This document shows positions 14,142 through 21,974 of a stretch of DNA of 22,435 bases, one piece after another. How positions within the stretch are numbered: position 1 is the stretch's first letter; each line of letters begins with the position of its first letter. The position numbers and the translations under genes are program-made. This DNA comes from an uncultured Eubacteriales bacterium (lineage in GTDB: Bacteria; Bacillota; Clostridia; Christensenellales; Borkfalkiaceae), in the NCBI GenBank assembly GCA_958405585.1, contig CATYEP010000011.1, positions 1 to 22,435 on the forward strand, given 5' to 3'. The notes under the pieces are model-generated. The model was not told the DNA's origin, did no database searches, and saw only the letters and a list, made by a program, of their open reading frames with translations.

Positions 14142-17100
14142 ATGATTTACAGAGTTTATGTAGAGAAGAAAGAGAATTTACAGGCGAAGAAGATACGGGA
14201 CGATCTGGAAACGCAGTTGGGGATCGGAGTGGAAGATTTTCGCGAGATTTTGCGTTATGATGTGGAAGGCATCAGCGAAGCGGAGCTGGAAGGCGCGATC
14301 GTGAATGTATTTTCCGAACCTCCTGTGGACAACGTTTATCGGGAAGAATTGGCGTTGGATGAAGATTATAAAGTCTTTGCGATCGCTTTTTTGGACGGGC
14401 AGTATGATCAGCGTGCGGACAGCGCGGCGCAGTGCATCCAGCTTCTGACGCAGAAAAACCGTCCGCTCATCAAGTGTGCGCGCGTGTTTGCGGTGAAAGG
14501 TGTTACGGATACGGAACTGGAGCGGATCAAAAAGCACCTGATCAACCCGGTAGAAAGTTCGGAAGTTTCGCTGGAGAAGCCGAAGACGCTGGCGCGTGCG
14601 AAAATGCAGACGCACGATGTTTCGGAAGTTGACGGCTTTATCGATATGTCCGTAAACGAGATCGCGCAATACCATAAAAAGAACGGTTTTGCGATGAGTG
14701 TGGAAGATCTTGTTTTTGTCCGCGATTATTTTAAGAAAGAGGGCAGGAACCCGACGGAAACGGAAGTCAAGGTGATCGATACGTATTGGTCGGATCATTG
14801 CCGTCATACTACCTTTGCAACGGAACTCAAAGATGTCACCATACATTCGAACAACGCGCATATTGAAAAAGCATACAGTCTGTATAAAGATTTATTCAAT
14901 GAATTTAACGCAAAGCGGGAAGATAAATATCCCTGCCTGATGGATATCGCGACGATTGCGGTGAAGAAGCTGAAAAAAGAGGGCAGACTGGATAATCTGG
15001 ACGTATCGGATGAAATCAACGCATGTTCGATTTGTATTGATGCCGAGATCGACGGGAAGACGGAGAAATATCTGGTCATGTTCAAGAACGAGACGCACAA
15101 CCATCCGACGGAAATCGAACCGTTCGGCGGTGCGGCGACGTGTCTTGGCGGTGCGATCCGCGACCCTTTGTCGGGGAGAACGTATGTATACCAGGCGATG
15201 CGTGTTACGGGCAGTGCGGATCCTCGCGAGAAGCTTGAAGATACGTTGGCCGGGAAACTTCCGCAGCGCGTGATCACAAAGACGGCGGCGGCGGGCTTTT
15301 CCTCGTACGGCAACCAGATTGGGCTTGCGACGGGCATCGTTGACGAAGTATATCATTCGGGATATAAAGCGAAGCGCCTTGAAACGGGATTTGTTGTAGG
15401 CGGTGCGCGCCGTGATATGGTGTACCGTGAAAAGCCGAAGAAAGGGGATATCATCATCCTTTTGGGCGGAGAAACGGGTCGTGACGGCTGCGGCGGCGCA
15501 ACGGGTTCTTCCAAGGCACACGATTCGCACTCGGTAGAAACGTGCGGAGCGGAAGTACAAAAGGGAAATCCTCTTACGGAACGCAAACTTCAGAGATTAT
15601 TTTTGAATAAAGACGTTACGCGCAAGATCAAAAAGTGCAACGATTTTGGTGCGGGCGGCGTATCTGTTGCGATCGGAGAACTGGCGGACGGTCTGGTTAT
15701 TGATCTGGATAAAGTTCCCTTGAAATATGAAGGACTATCGGGAACGGAGCTTGCGATTTCCGAATCGCAGGAGCGTATGGCGGTGGTCGTGGATGCAAAG
15801 GACAAAGACGAATTTATTCGTCTGGCGGCGAAGGAGAATCTTGCGGCTACGCCAGTTGCGGTCGTTACGGACGATCGTCGTATGAAGATGATGTTCAAGG
15901 GCAGGGCGATCGTCGATATTTCCCGTGATTTTCTGGATACTAACGGTGTAAAACAAGTGATTTCGGCGGAGATCGACGATAACGTTACCCCGTATTTTGA
16001 GCTCAAACGCAAAGAATTCCGTGACGATCTTCTGGCGGCGCTCAGCCGGCTGAATGTTTGCTCGAAGAAAGGACTTTCGGAGATGTTTGACTCGACGATC
16101 GGAGCGCGCAGTGTGTACATGCCGTTTGGCGGAAAGAAACAGCTCACGCCTGCTATTTCGATGGCGGCGAAGATCTGCGGCGGTGAGACGGATGTTGCTA
16201 CGGTATCCGCGTACGGATATTGTGCAGATCTTATGAGCAGCAGTCCGTTTACGGGAGCGATCTACAGCATTGTAACGTCTGTTGCAAAGCTGATTGCCAG
16301 CGGATGTGATTATGATGAAATCCGCCTGACGTTCCAGGAATTTTTCATGCGGTTAAACCGCGATCCGAAGCGTTGGGGTGTTCCTTTGTCGGCGCTTTTA
16401 GGGGCATTGTATGCGCAGATCGGGCTGGGGCTCGGTGCGATTGGCGGGAAGGACAGTATGAGCGGTACGTTTGAACATATCGATGTGCCTCCTACGCTGA
16501 TTTCTTTTGCTTTGGCTCCTGCAAAGGCGAGCGAACTGATCACAAACGTAGTGACGGAAAAGGGTCAGAAAATTTACTGGATCCCGATGCATAAAGATTT
16601 TGATAAGATCCCTGATTTCAAGGAATTGGCGGATATGTATCGCGAGATCCACCGCAATATTTTGAGCAAGAACATTCGCTTTGCGACGGTTGTGGAAAAC
16701 GGCGGCATTGCTTCGGCGGTCGTAAAATCCTGTCTCGGCAACGGATTCGGTTTCCGTTTTGAAGGGGATTGCGATTGCCTGCTTTCTGAACATTACGGTG
16801 AAATTCTGGTTGCTTTGGATGATCCGGATTTGTTGCATTGCCCGAAGATCTATGTCGGCGAAACGACAGAGGCTGATTTTGTCTATGACAAAGAGAAAAT
16901 TTCGCTTGCAGAGGCGGAAACGGCATTTTGTGGAACGCTGGAAAATGTTTTCCCGAACCATGCGGCGGCGAGCGGAAAAGCGAAAGAAGTTGACTTTAAA
17001 ACGAGTACACGTTATACGAATATTTCGACGAAAGTGGCAAAACCGCGCGTATTTATCCCTGTTTTCCCCGGTACCAATTGCGAACTGGATACGGCGCGTA

Positions 17101-17837
17101 AATTCAATTTGGCGGGAGCGGAGAGTGAAATTGTTGTTCTGAAAAACCGCAGTGCTGCTGATATCGAAGAGAGCGTGAAAGCGTTTGCGGATGCGATTGC
17201 GCGCGCTAACATGATTGCGTTTCCGGGCGGATTTTCGGGTGGCGATGAGCCGGACGGAAGCGGTAAATTTATAGCGACGACATTCCGTAATCCGCGTATT
17301 GCCGAACAGGTCATGAAACTTCTGAATGAACGCGACGGGCTTGTTCTTGGTATTTGCAACGGTTTCCAGGCGCTGATCAAATTAGGACTTGTTCCGTACG
17401 GTGAGATTTTGCCTTTAAAGGCGACAAGCCCTACGCTGACGTATAACAATATATCCAGGCATGTGTCTACGCTTGTGGATATTCGCGTCGCTTCGAATAA
17501 ATCTCCATGGCTGTCTGCTTGTAAGGTTGGGGATGTGTTTACGGTGCCTGTGTCGCACGGTGAAGGCAGGATCGTGGCTCCGTCCAAGGAGTTGGAAAAA
17601 CTTGCGGCAAACGGACAGATTGCAACGCAGTACTGTGATCTGAGCGGCAAACCTACGATGGAATATCCTTTCAATCCGAACGGGTCTGCGTGGGCGATCG
17701 AAGGGATCACTTCGCCTGATGGCAGAGTGTTCGGTAAGATGGGTCATACCGAGCGTACCGGCGAAAATTTTTATAAGAACTGCTGCGGCAATTTCGACAT
17801 GAAACTGTTTGAAAGCGGTGTAAAATATTTCAAATAA
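14142..17837 (+). CDS. purL: FGAM synthase PurL, long single-chain form with C-terminal glutaminase
   Basis: It converts FGAR to FGAM with ATP and glutamine. The product has 1231 residues, with the PurS-like N-terminal domain, linker, two AIRS-like halves and class I glutaminase all in one chain, as in E. coli and many Clostridia but unlike the three-protein B. subtilis PurSQL. Visible motifs are TYWSDHCRHTTF, FKNETHNHPTEIEPFGGAAT, FGAGGVSVAIGE and GGKDSMSG. The glutaminase starts around RVFIPVFPGTNCELD; its triad is Cys1072 (GICNGFQ), His1202 and Glu1204 (GHTER). Cys1072 would channel ammonia to the synthase. The start at 14142 follows GAGCG and is preferred over an in-frame ATG at 14079 inside purD. 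It is the last gene of the purine operon. Confidence 0.97.
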   Translation: MIYRVYVEKKENLQAKKIRDDLETQLGIGVEDFREILRYDVEGISEAELEGAIVNVFSEPPVDNVYREELALDEDYKVFAIAFLDGQYDQRADSAAQCIQLLTQKNRPLIKCARVFAVKGVTDTELERIKKHLINPVESSEVSLEKPKTLARAKMQTHDVSEVDGFIDMSVNEIAQYHKKNGFAMSVEDLVFVRDYFKKEGRNPTETEVKVIDTYWSDHCRHTTFATELKDVTIHSNNAHIEKAYSLYKDLFNEFNAKREDKYPCLMDIATIAVKKLKKEGRLDNLDVSDEINACSICIDAEIDGKTEKYLVMFKNETHNHPTEIEPFGGAATCLGGAIRDPLSGRTYVYQAMRVTGSADPREKLEDTLAGKLPQRVITKTAAAGFSSYGNQIGLATGIVDEVYHSGYKAKRLETGFVVGGARRDMVYREKPKKGDIIILLGGETGRDGCGGATGSSKAHDSHSVETCGAEVQKGNPLTERKLQRLFLNKDVTRKIKKCNDFGAGGVSVAIGELADGLVIDLDKVPLKYEGLSGTELAISESQERMAVVVDAKDKDEFIRLAAKENLAATPVAVVTDDRRMKMMFKGRAIVDISRDFLDTNGVKQVISAEIDDNVTPYFELKRKEFRDDLLAALSRLNVCSKKGLSEMFDSTIGARSVYMPFGGKKQLTPAISMAAKICGGETDVATVSAYGYCADLMSSSPFTGAIYSIVTSVAKLIASGCDYDEIRLTFQEFFMRLNRDPKRWGVPLSALLGALYAQIGLGLGAIGGKDSMSGTFEHIDVPPTLISFALAPAKASELITNVVTEKGQKIYWIPMHKDFDKIPDFKELADMYREIHRNILSKNIRFATVVENGGIASAVVKSCLGNGFGFRFEGDCDCLLSEHYGEILVALDDPDLLHCPKIYVGETTEADFVYDKEKISLAEAETAFCGTLENVFPNHAAASGKAKEVDFKTSTRYTNISTKVAKPRVFIPVFPGTNCELDTARKFNLAGAESEIVVLKNRSAADIEESVKAFADAIARANMIAFPGGFSGGDEPDGSGKFIATTFRNPRIAEQVMKLLNERDGLVLGICNGFQALIKLGLVPYGEILPLKATSPTLTYNNISRHVSTLVDIRVASNKSPWLSACKVGDVFTVPVSHGEGRIVAPSKELEKLAANGQIATQYCDLSGKPTMEYPFNPNGSAWAIEGITSPDGRVFGKMGHTERTGENFYKNCCGNFDMKLFESGVKYFK

Positions 17838-17845
17838 CCCAAGCA

Positions 17846-17880
17846 CATAACCGCACGGCGAGTAACGCTGTGCGGTTATG
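17846..17880 (+). terminator. Perfect hairpin after purL without a T-run
   Basis: An 11-bp perfect inverted repeat (CATAACCGCAC at 17846-17856 with GTGCGGTTATG at 17870-17880) with GCG/CGC inside the loop. No uridine tract follows, so it could be a weak terminator or an mRNA-stabilising end that allows read-through into the next gene 21 bases later. Confidence 0.55.
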
Positions 17881-17901
17881 ATATTTAGGAAGGAACTAAA
17901 A

Positions 17902-18234
17902 ATGGAAATTGTTATCAATATCTATTATACTGGTGAAAATGGTTGTGCAAAAAGATTTGCGCAGGAAATGATGGCGGAGGGAATCGTGGAAGAGATACGT
18001 GCTGAATCCGGAAACAAGCAATATGAATACTTTTTCCCGGCGGAGGATGCGGAAACTATACTTCTGATCGATCGGTGGGAAAGCCAGGAGGCGTTAGACA
18101 AGCATCATGCTTCAGTTTTGATGGAAAAGATCGCTGCGCTTCGCGAAAAATATTCACTGCATATGAGGGTTGAGCGTTTTGTCGTTGATTCGGAAGGTAT
18201 TCCCGATTCTGATAAAAAATTTATAAAGGTTTGA
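17902..18234 (+). CDS. Antibiotic biosynthesis monooxygenase (ABM)-fold small protein
   Basis: A 110-residue protein with the ferredoxin-like ABM/YgiN layout: strand VINIYYTGENGC, helix AKRFAQEMMAEGIVEEI, strand YEYFFPAED, then LLIDRWESQEALDKHHAS, a pattern common in putative quinol monooxygenases and related dimeric small proteins. AGGAAGG lies 8-14 bases before the ATG at 17902; an in-frame ATG at 17878 sits inside the hairpin and is rejected. No own promoter is visible, so it may be transcribed from the purine operon past the hairpin. It is followed by a strong terminator. Substrate and role are unknown. Confidence 0.75.
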   Translation: MEIVINIYYTGENGCAKRFAQEMMAEGIVEEIRAESGNKQYEYFFPAEDAETILLIDRWESQEALDKHHASVLMEKIAALREKYSLHMRVERFVVDSEGIPDSDKKFIKV

Positions 18235-18275
18235 TCGACTTAAAGAATAGTTGCTTTGACAGGAGTAACGAATTT

Positions 18276-18315
18276 GAAACCTGGTTGAATTTTGTCAACC
18301 AGGTTTCTGTTTTAT
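18276..18315 (+). terminator. Strong intrinsic terminator after the ABM gene
   Basis: A 13-bp perfect stem (GAAACCTGGTTGA at 18276-18288 with its complement at 18295-18307) followed by TGTTTTA. Confidence 0.85.
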
Positions 18316-18330
18316 TCAACCGATGGTCTG

Positions 18331-18359
18331 TTGACATATGATTCATTTGAGATTAAAAT
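18331..18359 (+). promoter_or_regulatory. Sigma-A-type promoter for the XRE regulator pair
   Basis: A perfect TTGACA (18331-18336), a 17-base spacer and TAAAAT (18354-18359). A second TATAAA lies a few bases downstream (18365-18370). The leader before the ATG at 18390 is short. Confidence 0.75.
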
Positions 18360-18389
18360 GATAGTATAAAATTAAAACGGAGAACTCTT

Positions 18390-18866
18390 ATGAACACGAT
18401 TGGACAAAGGATAGTATTTTACAGAAAAAAGGAAGGATGGACACAGGAGCAGCTTTCTGAAAAATGCAGCGTAACGCCGCAGGCAATATCGAAGTGGGAA
18501 AAGGATATCTGTGCTCCGGATATAGCTTTAATACCCATTCTGGCTGAGGCATTTCATATTACCTGTGATGAACTGTTGGGAGTAAAAATGCCGGTGGGCG
18601 AGGCGACGGTGCGGGAAAAAGTAGATTTGAGTAAAACGTTATTAAAAATAAATATTGCATCATCGAACGGTGACACCGTAAAGATGAATCTGCCGGTTTC
18701 GTTGGCGGAGCCGATATTGAAAAATATTAATTTTGACGGAAGGAATCCTGTAAAAGACATTGATCTCGGACAGATCATGGCCTGTATACAATCGGGAATG
18801 ATCGGCAAATTGTTGGAAGTTCGTTCTTCGGAGGGAGATATTGTGGAAATTTGGGTGGAATCATGA
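18390..18866 (+). CDS. XRE-family transcriptional regulator with a C-terminal domain
   Basis: A 158-residue cytosolic DNA-binding protein. Residues 5-60 are a clear XRE helix-turn-helix (IGQRIVFYRKKEGWTQEQLS, then VTPQAISKWEKD and LAEAFHITCDELLG). The C-terminal part from about residue 80 (LLKINIASSNGDTVKMNLPV, then ILEVRSSEGD-like strand-helix pattern ending VEIWVES) resembles the small beta-rich C-terminal segment often attached to SHOCT-like or YvlB-like proteins; I do not know what it binds. GGAG precedes the ATG and a good promoter lies just upstream. Its stop overlaps the next start (ATGA), so the two products are likely made together. Confidence 0.85.
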   Translation: MNTIGQRIVFYRKKEGWTQEQLSEKCSVTPQAISKWEKDICAPDIALIPILAEAFHITCDELLGVKMPVGEATVREKVDLSKTLLKINIASSNGDTVKMNLPVSLAEPILKNINFDGRNPVKDIDLGQIMACIQSGMIGKLLEVRSSEGDIVEIWVES

Positions 18867-19090
18867 AAGTTGTATATAGCAAAAATGATAAGGTAAAAAA
18901 GGTTTATTTGCCGTTTTGTTTGCTTAAAATTGTAGTGTATTTGCGAAAATTTGATGCAATAGCAGCAATGTCTAAAGAAGATTTACACAAAATTATAAGG
19001 GAATTAAAATTGGCAAAAAAAACGTGGAAACATTTGGAAATTATTTCGATTGAAGACAAATTTGGTAAAAAAATTTCGGTCTGCTTGTGA
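18863..19090 (+). CDS. 75-residue protein coupled to the XRE regulator, unknown
   Basis: It starts with ATG at 18863, overlapping the regulator stop by four bases (ATGA). An in-frame ATG at 18851 is less likely. The product is Lys-rich and basic, with a pattern (KKVYLPFCLLKIVVYLRKF, then a helix SKEDLHKIIRELKLAKK, and a final strand pair IEDKFGKKISVCL) that parallels the C-terminal domain of the regulator before it (NLPVSLAEPILKN, then IMACIQSG, then GDIVEIWVE). It may be a free-standing copy of that domain. Base composition here is clearly more AT-rich than in the purine genes. Function unknown. Confidence 0.65.
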   Translation: MKVVYSKNDKVKKVYLPFCLLKIVVYLRKFDAIAAMSKEDLHKIIRELKLAKKTWKHLEIISIEDKFGKKISVCL

Positions 19091-19176
19091 TATTTCATTT
19101 TTAGTGAGTGAAAGATACAGATGATCATGCTTTGAAATTGCAGTCAAAATTGGCGGGGAATTTTAATATAATTTCG

Positions 19177-19205
19177 TTGACAAAAGCAAAAAAAACGATT
19201 ATACT
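19177..19205 (+). promoter_or_regulatory. Strong promoter of the pflB unit
   Basis: A perfect TTGACA (19177-19182), a 17-base spacer containing an A8 tract, and TATACT (19200-19205). Transcription would start near 19212, giving a leader of about 170 bases that holds the riboswitch. Confidence 0.85.
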
Positions 19206-19255
19206 GTATCTGTAAAAAGCAAGACGGCACAAGATATTGTGTATCTGATAAAAGG

Positions 19256-19356
19256 CTTTTCGCGACTGGTGGATTTTGCAGATAAACTGCGTGGGAGCGG
19301 AAAGTGTCGGGAGCCGACCACCTGGGCAGCATAAAATAGGCTGTCCGGGCTTTTTT
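19256..19356 (+). ncRNA. ZTP riboswitch (pfl motif) with terminator platform
   Basis: The leader shows the conserved ZTP/pfl-motif parts. P1 is CUUUUCGC (19256-19263) with GCGGAAAG (19297-19304). Just inside is GACUGG (19264-19269), a GCAG/CUGC hairpin, and GGGAGCG (19293-19299). A second hairpin GUCGG GAG CCGAC (19306-19318) is followed by the hallmark CACCUGGGCA (19319-19328). The last part also forms the 5' arm of a 10-bp terminator (19321-19330 with 19340-19349) followed by six T (19351-19356). This is the usual ON-switch layout: ZTP or ZMP binding holds CCUGGGCA in the aptamer and prevents termination. It sits 24 bases before pflB, whose product formate can supply 10-formyl-THF. Identification rests on remembered consensus. 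Confidence 0.88.
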
Positions 19357-19380
19357 ATTCTCGAAAAGGAGACGAAGAAA

Positions 19381-21597
19381 ATGAGCAAAGATTTTAAAGC
19401 AGGCGAGTATGAAAACAAAGTTGATGTGCGCAGTTTTATACAGGCGAATTATACGCCGTATGAAGGGGATGACAGCTTTCTTTGCGGGCCGACGAAGCGT
19501 ACAAAGAAGTTGATGGAGAAAGTCAATGCGCTTTTGAAAGAGGAGAGTGAAAAGGGCGGCGTACTGGATGTAGATACGGAGCGGGTTTCGTCGCTTTTGA
19601 CGTATCCTGCAGGATATATCGATCAGGAAAATGAAATTATTGTCGGTTTACAGACGGACGCGCCTTTAAAACGCGGGGTAAATCCGTTTGGCGGGATCCG
19701 CATGGCGCGTCAGGCTTGTTAGGCATATGGATATAAACTTTCGGATATCGTAGAGACAGAATTTAGTTATAAGACAACGCATAATGACGCGGTGTTTCAT
19801 GTATATACGGATGAAATGAAAGCGGTTCGTCATGCAGGACTGCTGACTGGGCTTCCGGATGCATATGGGCGCGGCAGGATCATAGGGGATTATCGTCGCG
19901 TTGCGTTGTACGGAGTCGATAAACTGATCGAGGAAAAGATGAAAGACAAAAAAGCGTACGGTGAGAAGCTGATGGACGAGCAAAATATCCGTACGCTGGA
20001 AGAGTTATACAAACAGATCGATTTTCTGAAGAAGCTGAAAGAGATGGCGAAGCTGTACGGGGTAGATATTTCTGCGCCGGCGCGGAATGCGAAAGAGGCG
20101 ATACAGTGGACGTATTTTGCTTATCTTGCGGCGATCAAAGAACAGAACGGCGCGGCGATGAGCCTGGGAAGAGTTTCCACGTTTTTTGATGTTTATATTG
20201 AACGCGATCTGGAGAATGGCACGCTGACCGAGGAAGGGGCGCAGGAATTGATCGATGATTTCGTCATGAAACTCAGGATCACGCGTCAGCTTCGTACACC
20301 CGAATACAATGATTTGTTCGGAGGAGATCCGACCTGGACGACGGAGAGTGTCGGCGGCATGGGTGAAGACGGAAGGACGCTTGTAACCAAGACGAGTTAC
20401 CGTATTCTGAACACATTGTATAATCTTGGAGCGGCGCCGGAACCCAATCTTACGATTCTTTGGTCGGAAAATCTGCCGGAACCGTTCAAGAAATTCTGTG
20501 CGAAAGTTTCCATTGATACGGATTCGATCCAGTATGAAAACGATGATTTGATGCGTCCGATCTACGGGGATGATTATGGAATTGCCTGCTGTGTATCGGC
20601 GATGAAGATCGGTAAGCAGATGCAGTTTTTCGGAGCGCGTTGCAATCTTGCGAAACTTTTGCTTCTTGCGTTGAATGGCGGCAAGGATGAAAAGAGCGGG
20701 AATCAGCTTGCGCCCGAAGGAAAAAATTTTGAGGGTGTTTTGGATTACAAGGCGGTGCGTGAAGCGTATCATAAGTACATGGCATGGCTTTGCAGACTGT
20801 ATGTGAATACGTTAAATGTGATTCACTATATGCACGATAAGTATGCGTATGAAAAGATCCAGATGGCTTTGCATGATACGGAAGTGGAACGTTTCCTTGC
20901 TTGCGGGGTGGCGGGGCTTTCGGTTGCAGTCGATTCGCTGTCGGCAATTAAGTACGCGAAGGTAACTCCTGTTTACAATGAACAAGGTATCATATGTGAT
21001 TTTAAGATCGAAGGCGAATTTCCGAAGTACGGTAACGATGATGACCGTGTTGACGATATTGCAAAAGATTTACTGCGTGAGTTTTCCGATGAATTGAAGA
21101 AGACGCCGGCATATCGTGGGGCGAAGCATACGCTGTCTGTCCTTACGATTACGTCGAATGTTGTTTACGGTAAAAAGACAGGCGCGACTCCGGACGGAAG
21201 AGCTGCGGGCGAGCCTTTTGCACCTGGTGCAAATCCGATGCACAATCGTGATCTGAGCGGCGCTTTGGCGTCCCTGAATTCGGTTGCAAAGTTGCCCTAT
21301 GAGTATTGCAGGGACGGAATTTCCAACACGTTTTCGATCGTGCCTTCTGCGCTGGGAGAAAACAGGGAAGATCGCGCGGAAAATCTGACGGATATGCTTG
21401 ACGGATATTTTGGGCAGGGGGCGCATCATCTGAATGTAAATGTGTTGGATCGGTCGAAACTGGTTGCGGCGATGGAGCATCCCGAACTGTACCCGAATAT
21501 CACGATCCGCGTATCCGGATATGCTGTTAATTTCCATAAGCTGTCCAAGGCGCATCAGCTTGAAGTGCTGAAGCGCACGTATCATGAACGTGTCTGA
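19381..21597 (+). pseudogene. pflB: Pyruvate formate-lyase (formate acetyltransferase) PflB, interrupted by in-frame TAG at codon 114
   Basis: PflB splits pyruvate with CoA into acetyl-CoA and formate, using a glycyl radical. The reading frame covers 738 codons, full length, and both halves align with E. coli PflB without gaps at the join: FGGIRMARQAC, TAG (19720-19722), AYGYKLSDIVETEFSYKTTH. E. coli has Lys at the TAG position, so a single AAG-to-TAG change is enough. All catalytic parts downstream are intact: Cys403-Cys404 (IACCVSAMK) and radical Gly713 (RVSGYAVNF). No frameshift is present. No plausible restart with a ribosome binding site is seen after the TAG (the first in-frame candidate is GTG 19792). 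AAAGGAG precedes the ATG. Expressed only if the TAG is read through or suppressed; otherwise a recent nonsense mutant or a sequence error. Confidence 0.85.
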
Positions 21598-21616
21598 GCA
21601 ATAAAATCGCTAAGTT

Positions 21617-21650
21617 CAGCCGCGCCGCAAACGACGGCGCGGCTGTTGCG
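21617..21650 (+). terminator. GC-rich hairpin after pflB with weak T-run
   Basis: An 11-bp perfect stem CAGCCGCGCCG (21617-21627) with CGGCGCGGCTG (21635-21645), followed by TTGCGTTC. The stem is strong but the tract is poor, so termination may be partial. Confidence 0.65.
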
Positions 21651-21957
21651 TTCGGGAAAGTTGTGTCGGATAACGGCGGGCTGTATGAAGTAAAGAGAAG
21701 CATATACCGGACTTGTAAGAACAGACGACAGTACGGAGAATTCATTCATGTGAAGAACTGACGGGGGTTATTCTTGCACTGCGTTTATAGTATAAATATC
21801 CTCTCAAAACCGACGGTACATATTTTATCAGCCGTCCGTTCCGTATTACATTCAGTGCTATATGGATGTTTAAAAATATTGTAAAATTTAGGTCGGGCGA
21901 TTGGCTGAGAATGTTTTAAAGAGTTCGTGAAAGGATTGCGATAAGACAGTTTATAAT
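21651..21957. other. Intergenic stretch between pflB and pflA
   Basis: I see no gene here. AT-rich sequence around 21785-21800 and 21860-21890 probably contains the pflA promoter, but no pair of boxes with proper spacing is convincing. A TATAAT at 21952-21957 lies too close to the ribosome binding site to serve a normal leader. Confidence 0.5.
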
Positions 21958-21974
21958 AAAGGAGTTGTACAAGA

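Noticed and set aside
19108..19334. A possible gene starting at GTG 19108 with a -1 frameshift at the A8 run (19188-19195), giving a continuous product of about 75 residues.
   Set aside because: The A8 run is the spacer of a near-perfect promoter (TTGACA-17-TATACT), and the downstream part overlaps the ZTP riboswitch. The open frames are better explained as chance; no ribosome binding site precedes the GTG.
19720..19722. TAG reassigned as a sense codon in this organism.
   Set aside because: The ABC ATPase ends in TAG at its normal family length with a terminator right behind it, and the HAD remnant also ends in TAG. One internal TAG is not enough evidence.
21952..21957. TATAAT as the pflA promoter -10 box.
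   Set aside because: Transcription would begin inside the AAAGGAG ribosome binding site, and no -35 box lies at a suitable distance.
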